Of a stretch of DNA of 64,000 nucleotides, positions 23,558 to 35,236 are shown in pieces. Origin of the DNA: Mesocentrotus franciscanus (lineage: Eukaryota; Echinodermata; Echinoidea; Camarodonta; Strongylocentrotidae). Location of the stretch: contig CP137672.1 in assembly GCA_037976565.1 (NCBI GenBank), forward strand, positions 20,422,335-20,486,334. The letters are read 5' to 3'. Position numbers and translations under genes: made by a program. Under the pieces are notes generated by a model. It did no database searches. It was not told the DNA's origin and saw only the letters and a program-made list of their open reading frames with translations. How positions within the stretch are numbered: position 1 is the first letter of the stretch; the number at the start of each line of letters is the position of its first letter.

Positions 23558-25401
23558 ATGGCGTCGCTTAAACACACCCTTTTACGCACTTTGGAGTGTC
23601 CTATTTGTTTAGAATTACTCAGTGATCTCAAGCAGTTATCGTGTTCGCATACATTTTGTAAAAGATGTCTAGACAACATGCTAACATGCTCTTCGCAAAC
23701 TGAAACAGCAAATTCTTTGACGTGTCCGATATGTCGAAGCGTAACAGCTGTCAAGCATGGCGATGTGATTAATCTAAATACAAATGTTCCTCTTAAGTCT
23801 CTGGTTGAGGATCTCAGAAACAGCCAGCAGCTCTGTGACTGTGAAGTGTGCCAAACGGGTTCAAAGGCGGTGCATTTCTGCCAGGAATGCGGGAAGAACA
23901 TGTGTAACGAGTGTCTGGAGGATCACAACAAATGGCGACCCAACCTCAAGCATACAGTCGTGTTTGTGAAAGATATTCAAGGGCGCAAGAGGAAGAGCAA
24001 GGTGCACTACTGTCAGGAGCACGCCTCATCGGACGGACAGCAGAATATCTGCTCTGACATCTGCCTTACTTGCAACAAGTTCATCTGTATGAGATGCCGC
24101 ATGGTGTTGCACGAGAAGGAGGACACACTGTTGTAGGTGCCGGAGAATACAAAGATTCTTTCCAGAGGAAAATCCAAATATTGCAAGCATTAGGTGAGGA
24201 GAAAGCCGCAACCATCAAGATCCATCTGGCTGTTATTGAGAGTCAGATGAAGCGCGTTACTGATCACATTGACAGAAAATATGTTGAGATCACCAATGTG
24301 TATCAAGTATCAGTCAAGCTGTTAAATGAGAGTAAATTAGCATTAGTCGAGCAGGTTGAGGCCCATAAAGGGCCACTGTGCATACGTTTGCAGAAAATGA
24401 AGGGTGATCATGAAAGGTTGGTTGCTAGTCTAAAAGTGCTAGTGTGTTGTTGGGCAGCAGCTTGGAGGCTCCTCTGAGTGGAGATGTCATTGCTATACGT
24501 GATTCACTGTCTGGTAAGCTTCAAAGTCTGATAGATCGGGAGGATCCGGACGGCCAGCTTGTTACTGATGTGGGTGATCGGGCAGAGGAGTTGATCTTCA
24601 CACCAGACCAACAGGACCCCTTGTTAATCGGGAATGTCTGTGTAAAGTATGAAATAGTCCGTAGTGTGAAACTCTCAGGTCGAATGAACTCCTTGGCTTC
24701 TTCGGTCGATGGTCGAATGGCAGTAGGGTATTGTGGAGGAGGGATCGAGTTCGTATCTGAGAATGGGCAAGTCCAGCAGACAGTCCTGAACGATGTCAAG
24801 ATTCGTGGAGCAAGATTCCTCTCTGATGGCGGGTACGTTATCCTTGATGTGAGCAACACCATCGCCACGTACTCACCCAAGTGTGTGAAGTCAGATGCAA
24901 ATTTTGCGACACTGGGTTCCGATGAAGGCGGGGTCGGAAGCCTAGCTGTATGCAGTATCGATCAGATCTATGTCGGCTACTGCAAAGCAAAGAAGATCCA
25001 AGCGTTCCACCCAGGAGGTGGGGCTGCTATCAGGAGATACAGTGCAATGGTTTCGAACCTAAGCAGATCACTTGTCTCGATGACTCCTGATCATCAACCA
25101 TAGCACTTCAACGACGATATTTGGTCTACGCGGCGGTGTGAAACCCAGCGTAAAGAAAGCGAACGTTTATCCACAGTACCGTAACCCAAGACAACTCCAT
25201 TCTTATCGCATGGGTCAATCATGACCAAGGGTTGCTCACTATCGAAAAGTTCACCAACAGATTGAAGTTGATGAAGACTCTCTTTCGGACTACAAGTTTG
25301 AGAAGTCTGAGATAAATTGGTATTACCTCCAGGTTTTCACATCTGGAGGAGTTGCTTTCTGTACTTCAAACAGACTCTACATATGGGCATGTCCACCATA
25401 A
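23558..25401 (+). pseudogene. TRIM (RING/B-box) paralogue, frameshifted
   Basis: It starts ATGGCGTCGCTT. An N-terminal C3HC4 RING is intact: CPIC at residues 14-17, CSHTFCKRC, then CPIC. B-box1 follows (CDCEVCQTG...CQECGKNMCNEC...H). In B-box2 the frame breaks after CRMVLHEKE, near 24118, and terminates at 24136. The coiled coil continues in a second frame to 24477 and the propeller-like domain in a third frame (24444-25103). After that the match to the intact TRIM at 41.7 kb jumps frames several more times: GFEPKQITCLDDS near 25050, ILIAWVNHDQGLL near 25199, and NWYYLQVFTSGG..AFC near 25315, to a stop at 25399. At least five breaks were counted. It was probably a ubiquitin E3 ligase of the TRIM family once. 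Some breaks could be sequencing errors, but the number argues for decay. Confidence 0.85.
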
Positions 25402-25509
25402 TGGGAAACTGCTTGCAATTGTTGAGTCGATTGTAATGATATGAACTACTTCCCGGTATTCCGATGTAGAGGAATTGTTTAGGCGATTATAATCTAATGA
25501 TAATATAAT

Positions 25510-25702
25510 AGTAATAAGTTTGTTTGACACGAGAGGTTTCATCAGCATCAATGCTGTTCTTCCTAAGGGCCATGCAATCATGAGTACCTCAGCAATTGCC
25601 AGGTACCCATTTACACCTGGGTCGAGAATGGAAAATGCGGGTAAACATCTTGATCCAAGAATGGAAGGACCCAGCGAGGATCTAACCCAGGACATCTCCT
25701 AA
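25510..25702 (-). mobile_element. tRNA-derived SINE, 5'-truncated
   Basis: The reverse complement shows a B-box-like GGTTAGATCCTCGCTGG, then GACCCAGGTGTAAATGGGTACCTGGCA (about 25626-25596), and a tail ending in repeated TTATTA. The TGGGTACCTGG core is shared with the SINE at 16.97 kb. The A box is missing, so it is truncated. Confidence 0.62.
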
Positions 25703-26159
25703 ATATTATGAACAACAAAACAACAACAAACTTTATTGCCGCAACGCATGGTCCAAAAGACCCCTACATAAGTATGAAGTGTCAGCAAGATTACACAGAA
25801 GAGCAGCATCTAGAAAGTCATGGGAAACTCCTTCTCAACAAAAGCTTTATAGTTTACAATAGCTTGTCTTGTTTCTAAATGTGTCAATTTCAGTGTTCCT
25901 TTTGTATTGGCCTCTAAGTTTGTTCCAGTTGATGCCGACATGCCGTTGCAGTAATCTGGCCAAGTTGTCAAAGTCGTAAGCTTCAATGCAGAATTTCCCC
26001 TGCTCCAGCCCGTTGGTTGAATTATTTCGCGATGAACCATATGCGCAGGCTCTGTTGTTTGGAAATAGTATCTTAGATGACGAGCGAATATGATTTAACG
26101 CTTCGGTACTCGATATAGCCCTTCCTCTTTGTTTTATATTATAATGCTAATTGAAGTTA

Positions 26160-26640
26160 TACCCCAGTCACAACGTCACATCAATTCAATACGGACTAAA
26201 AACCGACCGGTTCGTTGTCACTGGGAGTAATCTCATTTCTTGCTCGTTCTATTGACGGTCTGGTGTCGGTCTCGTTGGTGTGACAAGGGTATTACTTCAG
26301 TCACACCAGCGAAACGGACACCAGACCGACCACAGACCGATCAAAAAGTCCATTAACCCTAATGGCCAAATATCCAGTCTGGAGTCGGTTTGGACTTGGT
26401 TTGGTGGTGTGAGCTGGAGGGGTAGACATAAATAAGTCACATCGCCTAATTTCATATCGACTCAAGACCGACTCCAAACCGACCGATTCTTGGTCATTGA
26501 CGGTAATCCTGATAATGCCTCAGTCACATCGCCAAACTGACTCCAGACCGACTCCAGACCGACTCATTCCCGGCCAGTTAGTGCAATGTAACTGTTTGTT
26601 CGGTCTATTATCTGTCTGGTGTCAGTACAATCGGTATGGC
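26160..26640. repeat. Nested hairpins of GACCGACTCC-type repeats
   Basis: Direct and inverted copies of (C)CAGACCGACTCC and its complement alternate. One hairpin pairs 26248-26283 (GGTCTGGTGTCGGTCTCGTTGGTGTGA, given at its core) with 26303-26331. Another pairs 26380-26412 with 26521-26551. A related block occurs at about 46670-46810. Probably remnants of a palindromic mobile element. Confidence 0.6.
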
Positions 26641-26849
26641 TGAATGTAAATATTTCTAAACTCCTGATATTCTGTATATAATATTTTAGTACTTTGTAAA
26701 ATATGCAGAAGAATACAAAAATGATGGTTTGGAAATGAACTTATTTTTGAACTAAACTAAATAGTATTAAACAGTGGCGTATCTAGAAAAGAGAAAAAAA
26801 GGGAGTAGGACGTGTTGCATGGTGTCGAAGAAAACTATGGGTCTGGGGT

Positions 26850-27475
26850 GGTCTGGGGCGGTCTCCTCTCTGAATATTTCCAAATTGACTTACAATCTTC
26901 TGGTTTATGGAACTGAAGCCTACGTTTGGTAATCATGTATATTATGATTTGTAAAATTAAAAACGATTAAAAATCTTTATTCACATAATTTTGTACATAA
27001 ACTAGATGTTTCGGGTTTCAGGACCTGATAATCAATGTTGATATACATGTATCTATATTTCTTTCACTTTCGTTCATTCGATTATTCTAATCTGATTTAT
27101 GTTCACTATGTCACCTGCCTAGATGCCATGTCGTGTTGTTGGCTATGTAAATCTTATTCGCTGTACTTTTATTTGTGTAGTCATCATATTGTCGATCAGA
27201 GAACAGATATTGATTCATGATATCACAAGTTATGCGAGTATTTGCATATTGTTGTGTTAAGGACAGATTTGAAATCTAACTTGTAGCTACACTTTGCTTT
27301 CATTATGCTACTTTTTTGAAGGATTTAACCTGGAAACGATGAAATAAAATACGCTCATAGTTAAATACATGAATTTATTCTCGATGTTAAGACATATATT
27401 AATAGTTGAATTTATCGTTATCGTGAAAAAAGATTGTGAAAAAAGTGTAAAAATTAATAAAGAAAATGTTGACGA
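26850..27475. repeat. Duplicated segment, copy B (empty site of the Tx1 LINE)
   Basis: This is the uninterrupted counterpart of 9442-9868 plus 15039-15240. At about 27255-27270 it reads TGTTAAGGACAGATTTGAAATC straight through, where copy A carries the 5.15-kb LINE between duplicated ATTAAGAACAGATTTG. No coding potential. Confidence 0.85.
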
Positions 27476-27544
27476 TGGTGATAATGATGATGATGAAGAA
27501 TATGGTAAATACAATGATAATGACGATTACGACCATGTTGATAT

Positions 27545-28790
27545 TGATTTCATTTCATTTCATTTCATTTATTATGTCCATTAAAGGATAATTGTTCATA
27601 TTTACATTAACAACCTTGCTTCTCAGTAATTTCACAAGTACAACATATAATTTTACTTAATTAAATACATGTGAAATGTATTTTTTTCACAATAAACACA
27701 TACTTCATGTTTGTCTGAATTTTGTTCAACCTCGTTTCTGCTTTATTCTCAAGGCCCTGTTATTAGTATACACTCAATATACGTGATCATGATGAATATA
27801 CTTTTTACTTTCTTTCTCCTTCTTCTTCTTCTTTTGTCTTTTCTTCTTATACTCTCTAATCTGAAGTAGGTATTTTTTTACTTGTTCTAATTATTCCTTG
27901 ATATGGTATAACAGTAGGGGGTACAACAATTTAAGTGAGTATACTAACAAATCATTTTTTCGTGTTACATGTCTATAAGGTATTTGCATAGTTTTCACAT
28001 TCACTACCGTTCTTGTCTTCGTTTAGAACTCTTCTCTTTACTGGATTTCATTAACAACTCTTATGGAAAGTGGAATGAATGAATTAATGCGGCGACTAGT
28101 TCTTGCTTTTACGGATCTCAATCTTCGTCCGCTTCTCAGGTGTATGTACTGGTCATTAAGGGGGTGGGTTAGATCAGACATAATAGATAGGGCTTTAATA
28201 AAAACTACTCTTTCCTTACAGACTTCATCTAGGTCAACGGTATGGTTCATTATTTTGCTGGCTTGTTTTACAACCCTTCTCAGCTTTTGTTTGTCTCTTT
28301 GCTTTGCATTATTAAACCAGATAATGGAATCAAATGTGACAGTACTCTGAATGATCGACTGGTATAAGAGAAACAGAGTTCTATTGTTCACATGAAAGTA
28401 CTTTAACTTTCTAAGAAAATACATTTGCTGGTTGCATTTTGTTAGGGTGCACTTTGACTTGTCTTCCCAAAACAGCTTTTTGTCGATTTCTGTGCCTAGG
28501 TATCTATAACTTTCAACATTCTCAATGGTATTATCATTAAAGTACACAGGTCTATCAATGGGTTCAAAACATTTCTTTTGCCTAAAGTCAAAAACGATTT
28601 ATTTTGTTTTCTTTGAGTTCAGCAGTAAATGCTTTTCCCTACACCAATTTTCGAACATGGAAATGGTAGCTCTGTAATCAAATTCATTTTCATTTTCAAT
28701 CAATCCTACTATTACTGTATCATCTGCATATTTAAGTATGTGAACAGATGGGGTATTTGACATACAGTCATTAGTGTACACGGTCACGGT
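27545..28790 (-). mobile_element. CR1-group (Rex1-like) LINE 3' half
   Basis: The minus strand encodes the end of an RT and its C-terminal domain in a single frame from about 28790 to 28038: YTNDC, KYADDTVIVG (YADD at 28730-28719), WCREKHLLLNSKKTK, then YRYLGTEIDKKL, YFLRKLKYF, and SGRRLRSVKARTSRRINSF. This order is characteristic of CR1-superfamily elements of the Rex1 type. One in-frame TAA (28601-28599) replaces the Glu codon normally found after KKTK. The 3' UTR runs to 27545 and ends in (AAATG)n repeats, which is usual for this group. The 5' end is lost into a GATGGT microsatellite. Inactive because EN and most of RT are missing. Confidence 0.85.
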
Positions 28791-28794
28791 TGTA

Positions 28795-29470
28795 GCGATT
28801 ATAATGGTGATGATGATGATGATGATGATGGTGATAATATATAAAATGATGGTGATGGTGAAGGTAATTGTGATGGTGAGGCTGGTAGTGATCACAATGA
28901 TGGTGACGAAGGTGATGGGGATGATTATGGTGGTGATGATGACGATGATGGTGTTGATGGTGATGATGACGATGATGGTGATGATGATGATGATGATGGT
29001 GTTGATGGTGATGATGACGATGATGGTGATGATGATGGTGGTGGTGGTGATGATGGTGTTGATGATGGTGCTGGTGACGACGATGATGATGATGATGGTG
29101 ATAATATATAAAATGATAGTGATGGTGAAGGTAATTATGATGGTGAGGCTGGTAGTGATCACAATGATGGTGACGACGGTGATGAGGATGATTATGATGG
29201 TGATGATGATGGTGATGGTGTTGATGATGTTGAAGATGATGGTGATGGTGATGGTGATAATGGTGATGATGGTGATGATGGTGTTGATGGTGTTGATGGT
29301 GATGATGACGATGATGGTGATGATGATGATGATGATGGTGGTGATGATGGTGCTGGTGACGACGATGATGATGATGATGATGATGAAGGTAATGCTGACG
29401 ATGACAACGATGATATTATTCTTAATGACGATGATGATGGTGATGACGAGGAGAAGAAGAGGTGTGGATG
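28795..29470. repeat. Long GATGGT/GATGAT microsatellite
   Basis: About 675 bp of GAT/GGT trinucleotides is broken by two nearly identical 70-bp islands (GATAATATATAAAATGAT.GTGATGGTGAAGG..ATT at about 28832 and 29099), so the array itself was internally duplicated. ORFs across it are artefacts. Confidence 0.9.
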
Positions 29471-29599
29471 ATGTTATTGATAGTAGTTATGACGTTGGTG
29501 ATGATGATGCTGATAGTAGTCATTATGGGGTGAAGGTTGTCCTAATATTAGTAGTTTCAAAGTCTGATGGCGGGGGCATCATGGCTGCCTCTTTCGTCT

Positions 29600-30240
29600 A
29601 AATGATTATTATATCGAGCCTGTCAGGATATAGACGCAGATGGGGGGAGTGTCAGAATTAAGATTTAATGCAAAGTTTTGGGAAATTTTGAAAATTGGAT
29701 GGATAGTGATTCTTTAAAATGTTGATATATTCGGATGCCCCTGTAGATGTATCATAAGCACTAGAAAATTTAGCCCCTAAAACACTTCTGCTTTCGAGCA
29801 AATTGAATAATCAAAATTTACCGGTGCTCCCGGTAAATTTCAAATATTTCAAATAGCGCCTAAGGCCATTCCATGGTAGCTGCGACCATGAAAATCTTAG
29901 AATATGCAGTTCTGATATATAATTTCCAAACGGGAATAGAAAATCGGTCGATTGTAGTCAAGAAACATTGTTATAAAACTAAAGTAATATCAGTCTTGAG
30001 AGGGAGCTATACAACATAAAGAGTTTATTATTTACAATTTCATCACTTTAGACTCGATTTCAACCGCGAAAACGATCATTGAATATTGTAAAATCGCATA
30101 TGCTTCCAATTATGCTCACTTGAGCCAAATGCATGACCCCATACCCAAACTTTGTATTATCTTTAATTAACTCTCTAAAAATTGACCACAATATCACAAA
30201 CGCAACTTATGTCCTACTTTAAGGAATTAATTGCTAAAGA
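29600..30240. other. AT-rich intergenic stretch, no gene seen
   Basis: No exon, RNA gene or repeat was recognised. A short palindromic word (TTTACCGGTGCTCCCGGTAAA) lies at about 29817-29837. Confidence 0.45.
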
Positions 30241-30260
30241 ATATCATTACTTAGCGATCA

Positions 30261-30286
30261 TTGTGTGTGTGTGTGTGTGTGTGCGC

Positions 30287-30318
<32 letters not shown>

Positions 30319-30326
30319 GTGTGTGG
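30261..30326. repeat. (GT)n microsatellite
   Basis: A run of TG dinucleotides with a few GC interruptions. The His-Thr ORF on the other strand is its translation only. Confidence 0.92.
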
Positions 30327-30517
30327 TTGCAATAATAAAATCCTGATTTTTTTTTTAAAGACCTTTGAAAGCGGTTTTTAAGATGAGTTTGTTTGAATAT
30401 AGTGTTTGTTTGCTCGGGGTGGGAGGAATGGGGTTGGTAGTGACCGTTTCCGTTCGACCATGCACCCCCCACCTCCCCACCCACTCCTCCCGATCAGGTC
30501 AGGGTTTAGGCATAAAG

Positions 30518-30690
30518 ATTGTGCATACGAGGAATTATTTTGCGGGCTCATGGAAGTCATGTCATGGTCAAATAAAACTAATTCATTTTTCTCAGTACCC
30601 CATCTGCGGCACAGTTTCGACAAGAATGATAGGGACTATTCGGAAGCGAAAGAGAGCTATCTGAATGAGAGAAAGAGAGAGGGGAAGGAA
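30518..30690. repeat. Duplicated segment, copy B part 3
   Basis: Counterpart of 16265-16450. It lies about 1 kb downstream of the microsatellite here instead of directly after it, so copy B carries extra sequence (29.5-30.5 kb) or copy A lost it. Confidence 0.75.
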
Positions 30691-30984
30691 TATAGTTATC
30701 GAGTGGTTACCCCCAAAAAAAAAAAAAATCCCGCCTCGTAAAATGTCGTGTCACCCCTGGTCATTACAAAAATAGCAAACCGACCGCCCCGCAACAACAC
30801 ACGAACGAACACACATACCCATGACCCAAGTTGAGTCATGAGTCATCTGTGATTAAATCGTCAGCATTGATGAAATACCAAACAAATTAGGTAGGAGTGG
30901 AATTTCTGATTTTACGACTTGTTCCGTCAACATTTGTCTTTCGATTGTCACTGTCGTTTTTTGTGGTAAATTCTCGCTATAAAT

Positions 30985-31180
30985 GAAAATCTTGAATACA
31001 ACATAAAGAATAAAACAGTGACAAATTGAATGACACATGCGAGAAAACAATTTCGGGTGGTGGAAAATCTTGAACACAGCACAAAGAATAAGCAGTGACC
31101 AACCCGGGCCGGGAGGTCTCAGTCTCACCTCCCTCCCTGGACCAACAAATGACACATCAGATAAGACAAGTTCGGGATGT
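30985..31180. repeat. Two-copy diverged tandem repeat
   Basis: AAAATCTTGAA.ACA.CA.AAAGAATAA..CAGTGAC..AATGACACAT occurs at about 30985-31040 and again from 31063. The second copy carries a GC-rich insert (31104-31145). Confidence 0.6.
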
Positions 31181-31294
31181 ACCCTTTGTCATTGTTTTGT
31201 TATGTATGTATTTTGAAGTTTGATGAGTCCATAACCACAATGACACAAGAAAAATATTATTCATGCTTACTCATATCGCATTCCTTGTATACTC

Positions 31295-32680
31295 CTACAT
31301 ATTACAATTAGGAAGAAAAAAGTTTTTCTCGATATCGAACGGTCCAAGGTGACGAGAATGCATAACTGTTACCCGAGACAGTTTCTTTGATTGATTAATT
31401 ATGTGTTTCATCTCCTTCGATCGCGCCCCTTGAATTGTGATATTTAAATAAATGAAATACACGAGTTTGCTTATATTCACTGCAAACACTGTGCATTTAT
31501 ATTTGCTATTTACTTGTCTTTTGAAATACGGCCGTAGAATATATAAGAGTAAGATTTTAAAGATTTTTAGATTGTAAGATTTTATTGACTCTATCGACCC
31601 CCTCTCGGGGTATGATAGTACAAACATATACAACATATCAATTTAACAATAGTATAACAATGATAAACATGTGATAATATGAACAATGATAAACATATGA
31701 TAATATGAACAAAGACAAACATGTGATAATATGAACAATAATAAACATGTGATAATATGAATAATAAACATATTTATAAATCAAGGCGAACTGGGCAATT
31801 CACTGGGCAATTCCTACCGCTACAAGTGTGCCTAACAACATTGCTTACTTGTGATCATTTACAGTATTACCATTTACCCTTGGCTCTTGTGAAAAATGTG
31901 ACATAATTATTCTAACAAATTTGTCTAATTTCTTGTCTTTTTCTGTATTAAAAACCTTATCCATGTGCAACGCACTTGGTCTAATTGAGCTACTACCACA
32001 AAAGTTATTTGGTATATACATTTTCTTTCATTTTGAAAGAATGGACATACAAAAATATAATGAAATTCATCACCAATATATCAGTTCTGTTGATGTACAA
32101 AGTGGGCATTGCAAAGTAATCTGGTATATTAGGCCTACTTGCGTTTTGAAATACGGCCGTAGCTTATTAAAGAGAAATTGATCAAGGAGCTCCTCGGTAT
32201 CATGACTTGTGACAGCTTGATATAAAGTAAGGATTGAGGGGTCATCATTGTCCCATTCTGTGCATTGCTTGTGAAATACATGTAAAAGCTAGAAGAAATC
32301 ATTGACCTAACATATGTGTCACGTCCATGTAGAAATACACGAGCATGACCAGTCAGTCCCATGTGTGTTCTACCAAGTTTCGATCGTAAGTCAAGTGCAG
32401 CCAAAACTGAACGGAGAAGAAGAACAAAAAATTAAAGGGAAAAGTACCAGTCAAGAGAATGGACTGTGTGTGCATTCTTCGTTTCCAATCGTTTGTGTAT
32501 ATACTCCCCTCGAAACGCGCAGGCCATAACAAAATCAAGGTCAATTTCCCTCGAGTTAGTACAGAGCCCCGAAAATATTCCGTCAAAATAATGTCATCGT
32601 TCATCTTTCCTCGGCCGCATGCATGCCTTGAATTTCCTCGAGGCTCTTCTGGAATTGTTATCCGATCCCGCATTTCCCCA
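31295..32680. other. Unassigned stretch with a shared 19-bp word
   Basis: TTTTGAAATACGGCCGTAG occurs at 31519-31537 and 32143-32161 in the same orientation, each preceded by TACTTG(T/C). On the minus strand the word reads L(R)PYFK in open frames, but the surrounding residues do not match a family I recognise and the frames are short. Most likely two relics of one mobile element. Confidence 0.35.
31656..31770. repeat. 26-bp tandem repeat, about 4.4 copies
   Basis: Units of AACAATGATAAACATGTGAT plus AATATG start at 31656, 31682, 31708 and 31734, followed by a partial unit. They differ by single bases. Confidence 0.88.
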
Positions 32681-33989
32681 TTCCGCTGGGGTGATTTCTA
32701 CTACACAAATCCCCATTGTCCCCACTCATAATCTGGGATTTTTCTCTGGAACCCCACGCTAGCAGTAGTGCGTTGTGCTGTGTACGGTACACCCTTGGTT
32801 ATAGTGAGGCATGCATACAAGTCCCTCGATTGCTGTGCATGCTGAGCATGGGTACAAAATCAAGAAATGGAAGCTCAATGTTGTTGTTTAATTAAAGGAT
32901 TTCCCTACAATCATTTATTAATTTAGTCATTTAGTCATTTATTCAGGTGCACAATTCAACGCGATAGTCTATATCATGATCAGCAAAATATCTAGAGCTG
33001 ATACGTTATAAAAACTAAAAGGGGGTGAAGGGGAAACACAGGAGAGAATGCAGGGAGAGAGAGAGAGAGAACAGTGCCCATGTAGAATTATATGTGGAAA
33101 GGATCGGGGGTCATGCATGCATACATGTATGTATAACCCCCTCCCGAAACATAAATCGTAATCTGTTGTACTTCGAATGAAAAAATAATAATTGAAAATA
33201 ATTTTGGATAAAGCCAACACTGGAATGTAGGTAAGTTTCAGTTTATCTTTTTCCAGTTGGTTAGTTTCAGTAATTATTGTCCACAAGTACACAACATTAT
33301 ACAAAAAAGGATGCGCAAACTAAATCTTCAATTAATGTTTACCTCGATGCCGATAATTATGATCTCAGAGAAGATAAACAAATTGGTGGTTTGTTAAACC
33401 AAGTGATTGTGGAAACAAAACCAAAACCTGTGAAAAAAAAACCCAAACCCATTTCCTTATTTTGTAGAGAGCGGAAATGAAATAACGTAAATTACGTATG
33501 GATATTTTGATTTTGTATAAACATTTGACATTTTTCATGACATTCAATGGCTTTGTTTGCTCTCAAATATCAAATAACTAAATGATCTTATAAACTTTTC
33601 TTCTGTTAATTTGACATTTTGAAATTCTAACTTTATTTTCGAAAAAAACATCAATCTTAATCCTCTTCTTAATGGGTGTGCAGGCTATATCACATAATAT
33701 CATCAATGTTTTTCTGTTCATTTGAACTTTAAAAAAGTCGAAATATTGTTGTTTAGGAATGCCATGATCATGATGATTGACCAACCGTGGTAATAATGCA
33801 GCATTGTGATACAAGTTACGACTTATTGCACTTAGATTCAATACTTGAAAACATGAGCCGAAGTTCATAAAAACGAGCTTGATTTATAAGTGGATGTTAA
33901 AGGCATGTCGTGGACGGTCTGTCTGCTTAAGGTTCTTGCCTCCAATCTTCCTTCCCGCCTTAAAAAAGTTTGTTTTACCCATAAGAACA

Positions 33990-34212
33990 ATCATGATGTT
34001 TCGAAAATAATATCGCTAGTGATATTCGTTTGTCTCGCAATATGGTCAATAAGGAATCTAAAAGATCTCGACGTTTCTTGCGCCGCTGCACCACGTCGAG
34101 ATCTTTTAGATTCCTTATTGACCACATTGCGAGACAAACGAATATCACTAGCGATATTATTTTCGATACTATATCCGCAATGAGTAATAATATATTTAGA
34201 ATCATGATGTTT
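33990..34212. mobile_element. 72-bp-arm hairpin insertion with 13-bp direct repeats
   Basis: The left arm (34002-34073) and right arm (34094-34166) are inverted copies with about one mismatch (ATATGG versus ATGTGG). They are separated by a 20-bp spacer. AATCATGATGTTT flanks the structure at 33990-34002 and 34200-34212, as a target-site duplication would. Thirty-three bases lie between the right arm and the right repeat. The two overlapping ORFs are mirror images caused by the arms and are not genes. Confidence 0.78.
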
Positions 34213-35236
34213 TCCCCTCTAGAATACGTGATACTGTGTAACGATGTATCAACGTATACATGAAAGTTATAGAAATGCCAACTCCAAAGTATTTTTGTCC
34301 ATATCTTATGCCAACTACATCAATGTTCTAGACTGACGACTGATATAACCCTAGCCTACTACTGTTTGATTCAGACTTTAAGAAGATGATAATGTCGGAT
34401 GTTAATTATGTTCATTTATCTCCTTGATACTTTTTAACGTGTGCAAAACACACAAAAAATTGCCAAATGTTTTGACCTTGCTAATACAAGTAGAACTGGG
34501 TCACTTGCATGACACCCTTTGAAACCATTTTGGCATTAGATATCAGTCTTTTAATTTTAATAGAAATACCGTTTATACTTAATTATGAGTCAATTACTCT
34601 TCAATATTTCCTCCCTATAGTAATCCATGGATTTGACATTAGTTGTACTGTGTGCTGTTGAAATGACGGTTATGACGCCATTATGAGATTCACCTCTGAA
34701 AATTTGAATGAAAACAGCATCTCTTATTTTGTCATTGTGAAGCATGTAAATTACAGGCAAGACCGGTCTCATTGAAAGGCCCGAAAAGCTATTGCGATGT
34801 ACATGATTATGCTATTTACTCCCGGAACAGCACAAAAAGGCAAGATGAAAAGAGGTATTTGACAATGTTCTACACAAAACAAACAATGAGGGTAAAAAAA
34901 AGTCTAAGCGGGGCACGCGGAGACGCTATCGGGGTAGGTTCCCATTGACATTGGGAATGACTGGCGATCGCCTGAATGCTTTTATACTTGTTTGCTCCCT
35001 CACAATACCACTGACCTATTGACTCTATTCAAGAGCGATAACCGAGGGGCCAATCATAGGAACTTCTGGGGCGCCAAGCCGTAACCGACGCTAACTTTTA
35101 TCATCAGGAGCTGAATGCGGGCCCTATACATGTACATGCCGTAGGGCGTGGCTGTGGCTGTGGCGCTTACATGCATTCGAAGGAGTGGGTTGGATTAGCA
35201 GGAACGCTATACCGTTGAGTAATACACCCCGCCGCC
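34213..35236. other. Intergenic stretch, no gene seen
   Basis: No coding exon is supported. The last 250 bp (34980-35236) become GC-richer, with GTGGCTGTGGCTGTGGC near 35150. GCCGCC at 35231-35236 is the probable target duplication of the foldback element that follows. Confidence 0.45.

Noticed and set aside
28774..29601. 275-codon methionine/valine-rich ORF
   Set aside because: It is the translation of the GATGGT microsatellite; other frames and strands of the same tract are equally open.
30251..30484. His/Thr-repeat ORF on the minus strand
   Set aside because: Translation of the (GT)n microsatellite.
33890..34205. Two ORFs on opposite strands sharing the same hydrophobic segment
   Set aside because: The shared segment is the hairpin arm translated from each side; a mirror artefact, not a membrane protein pair.
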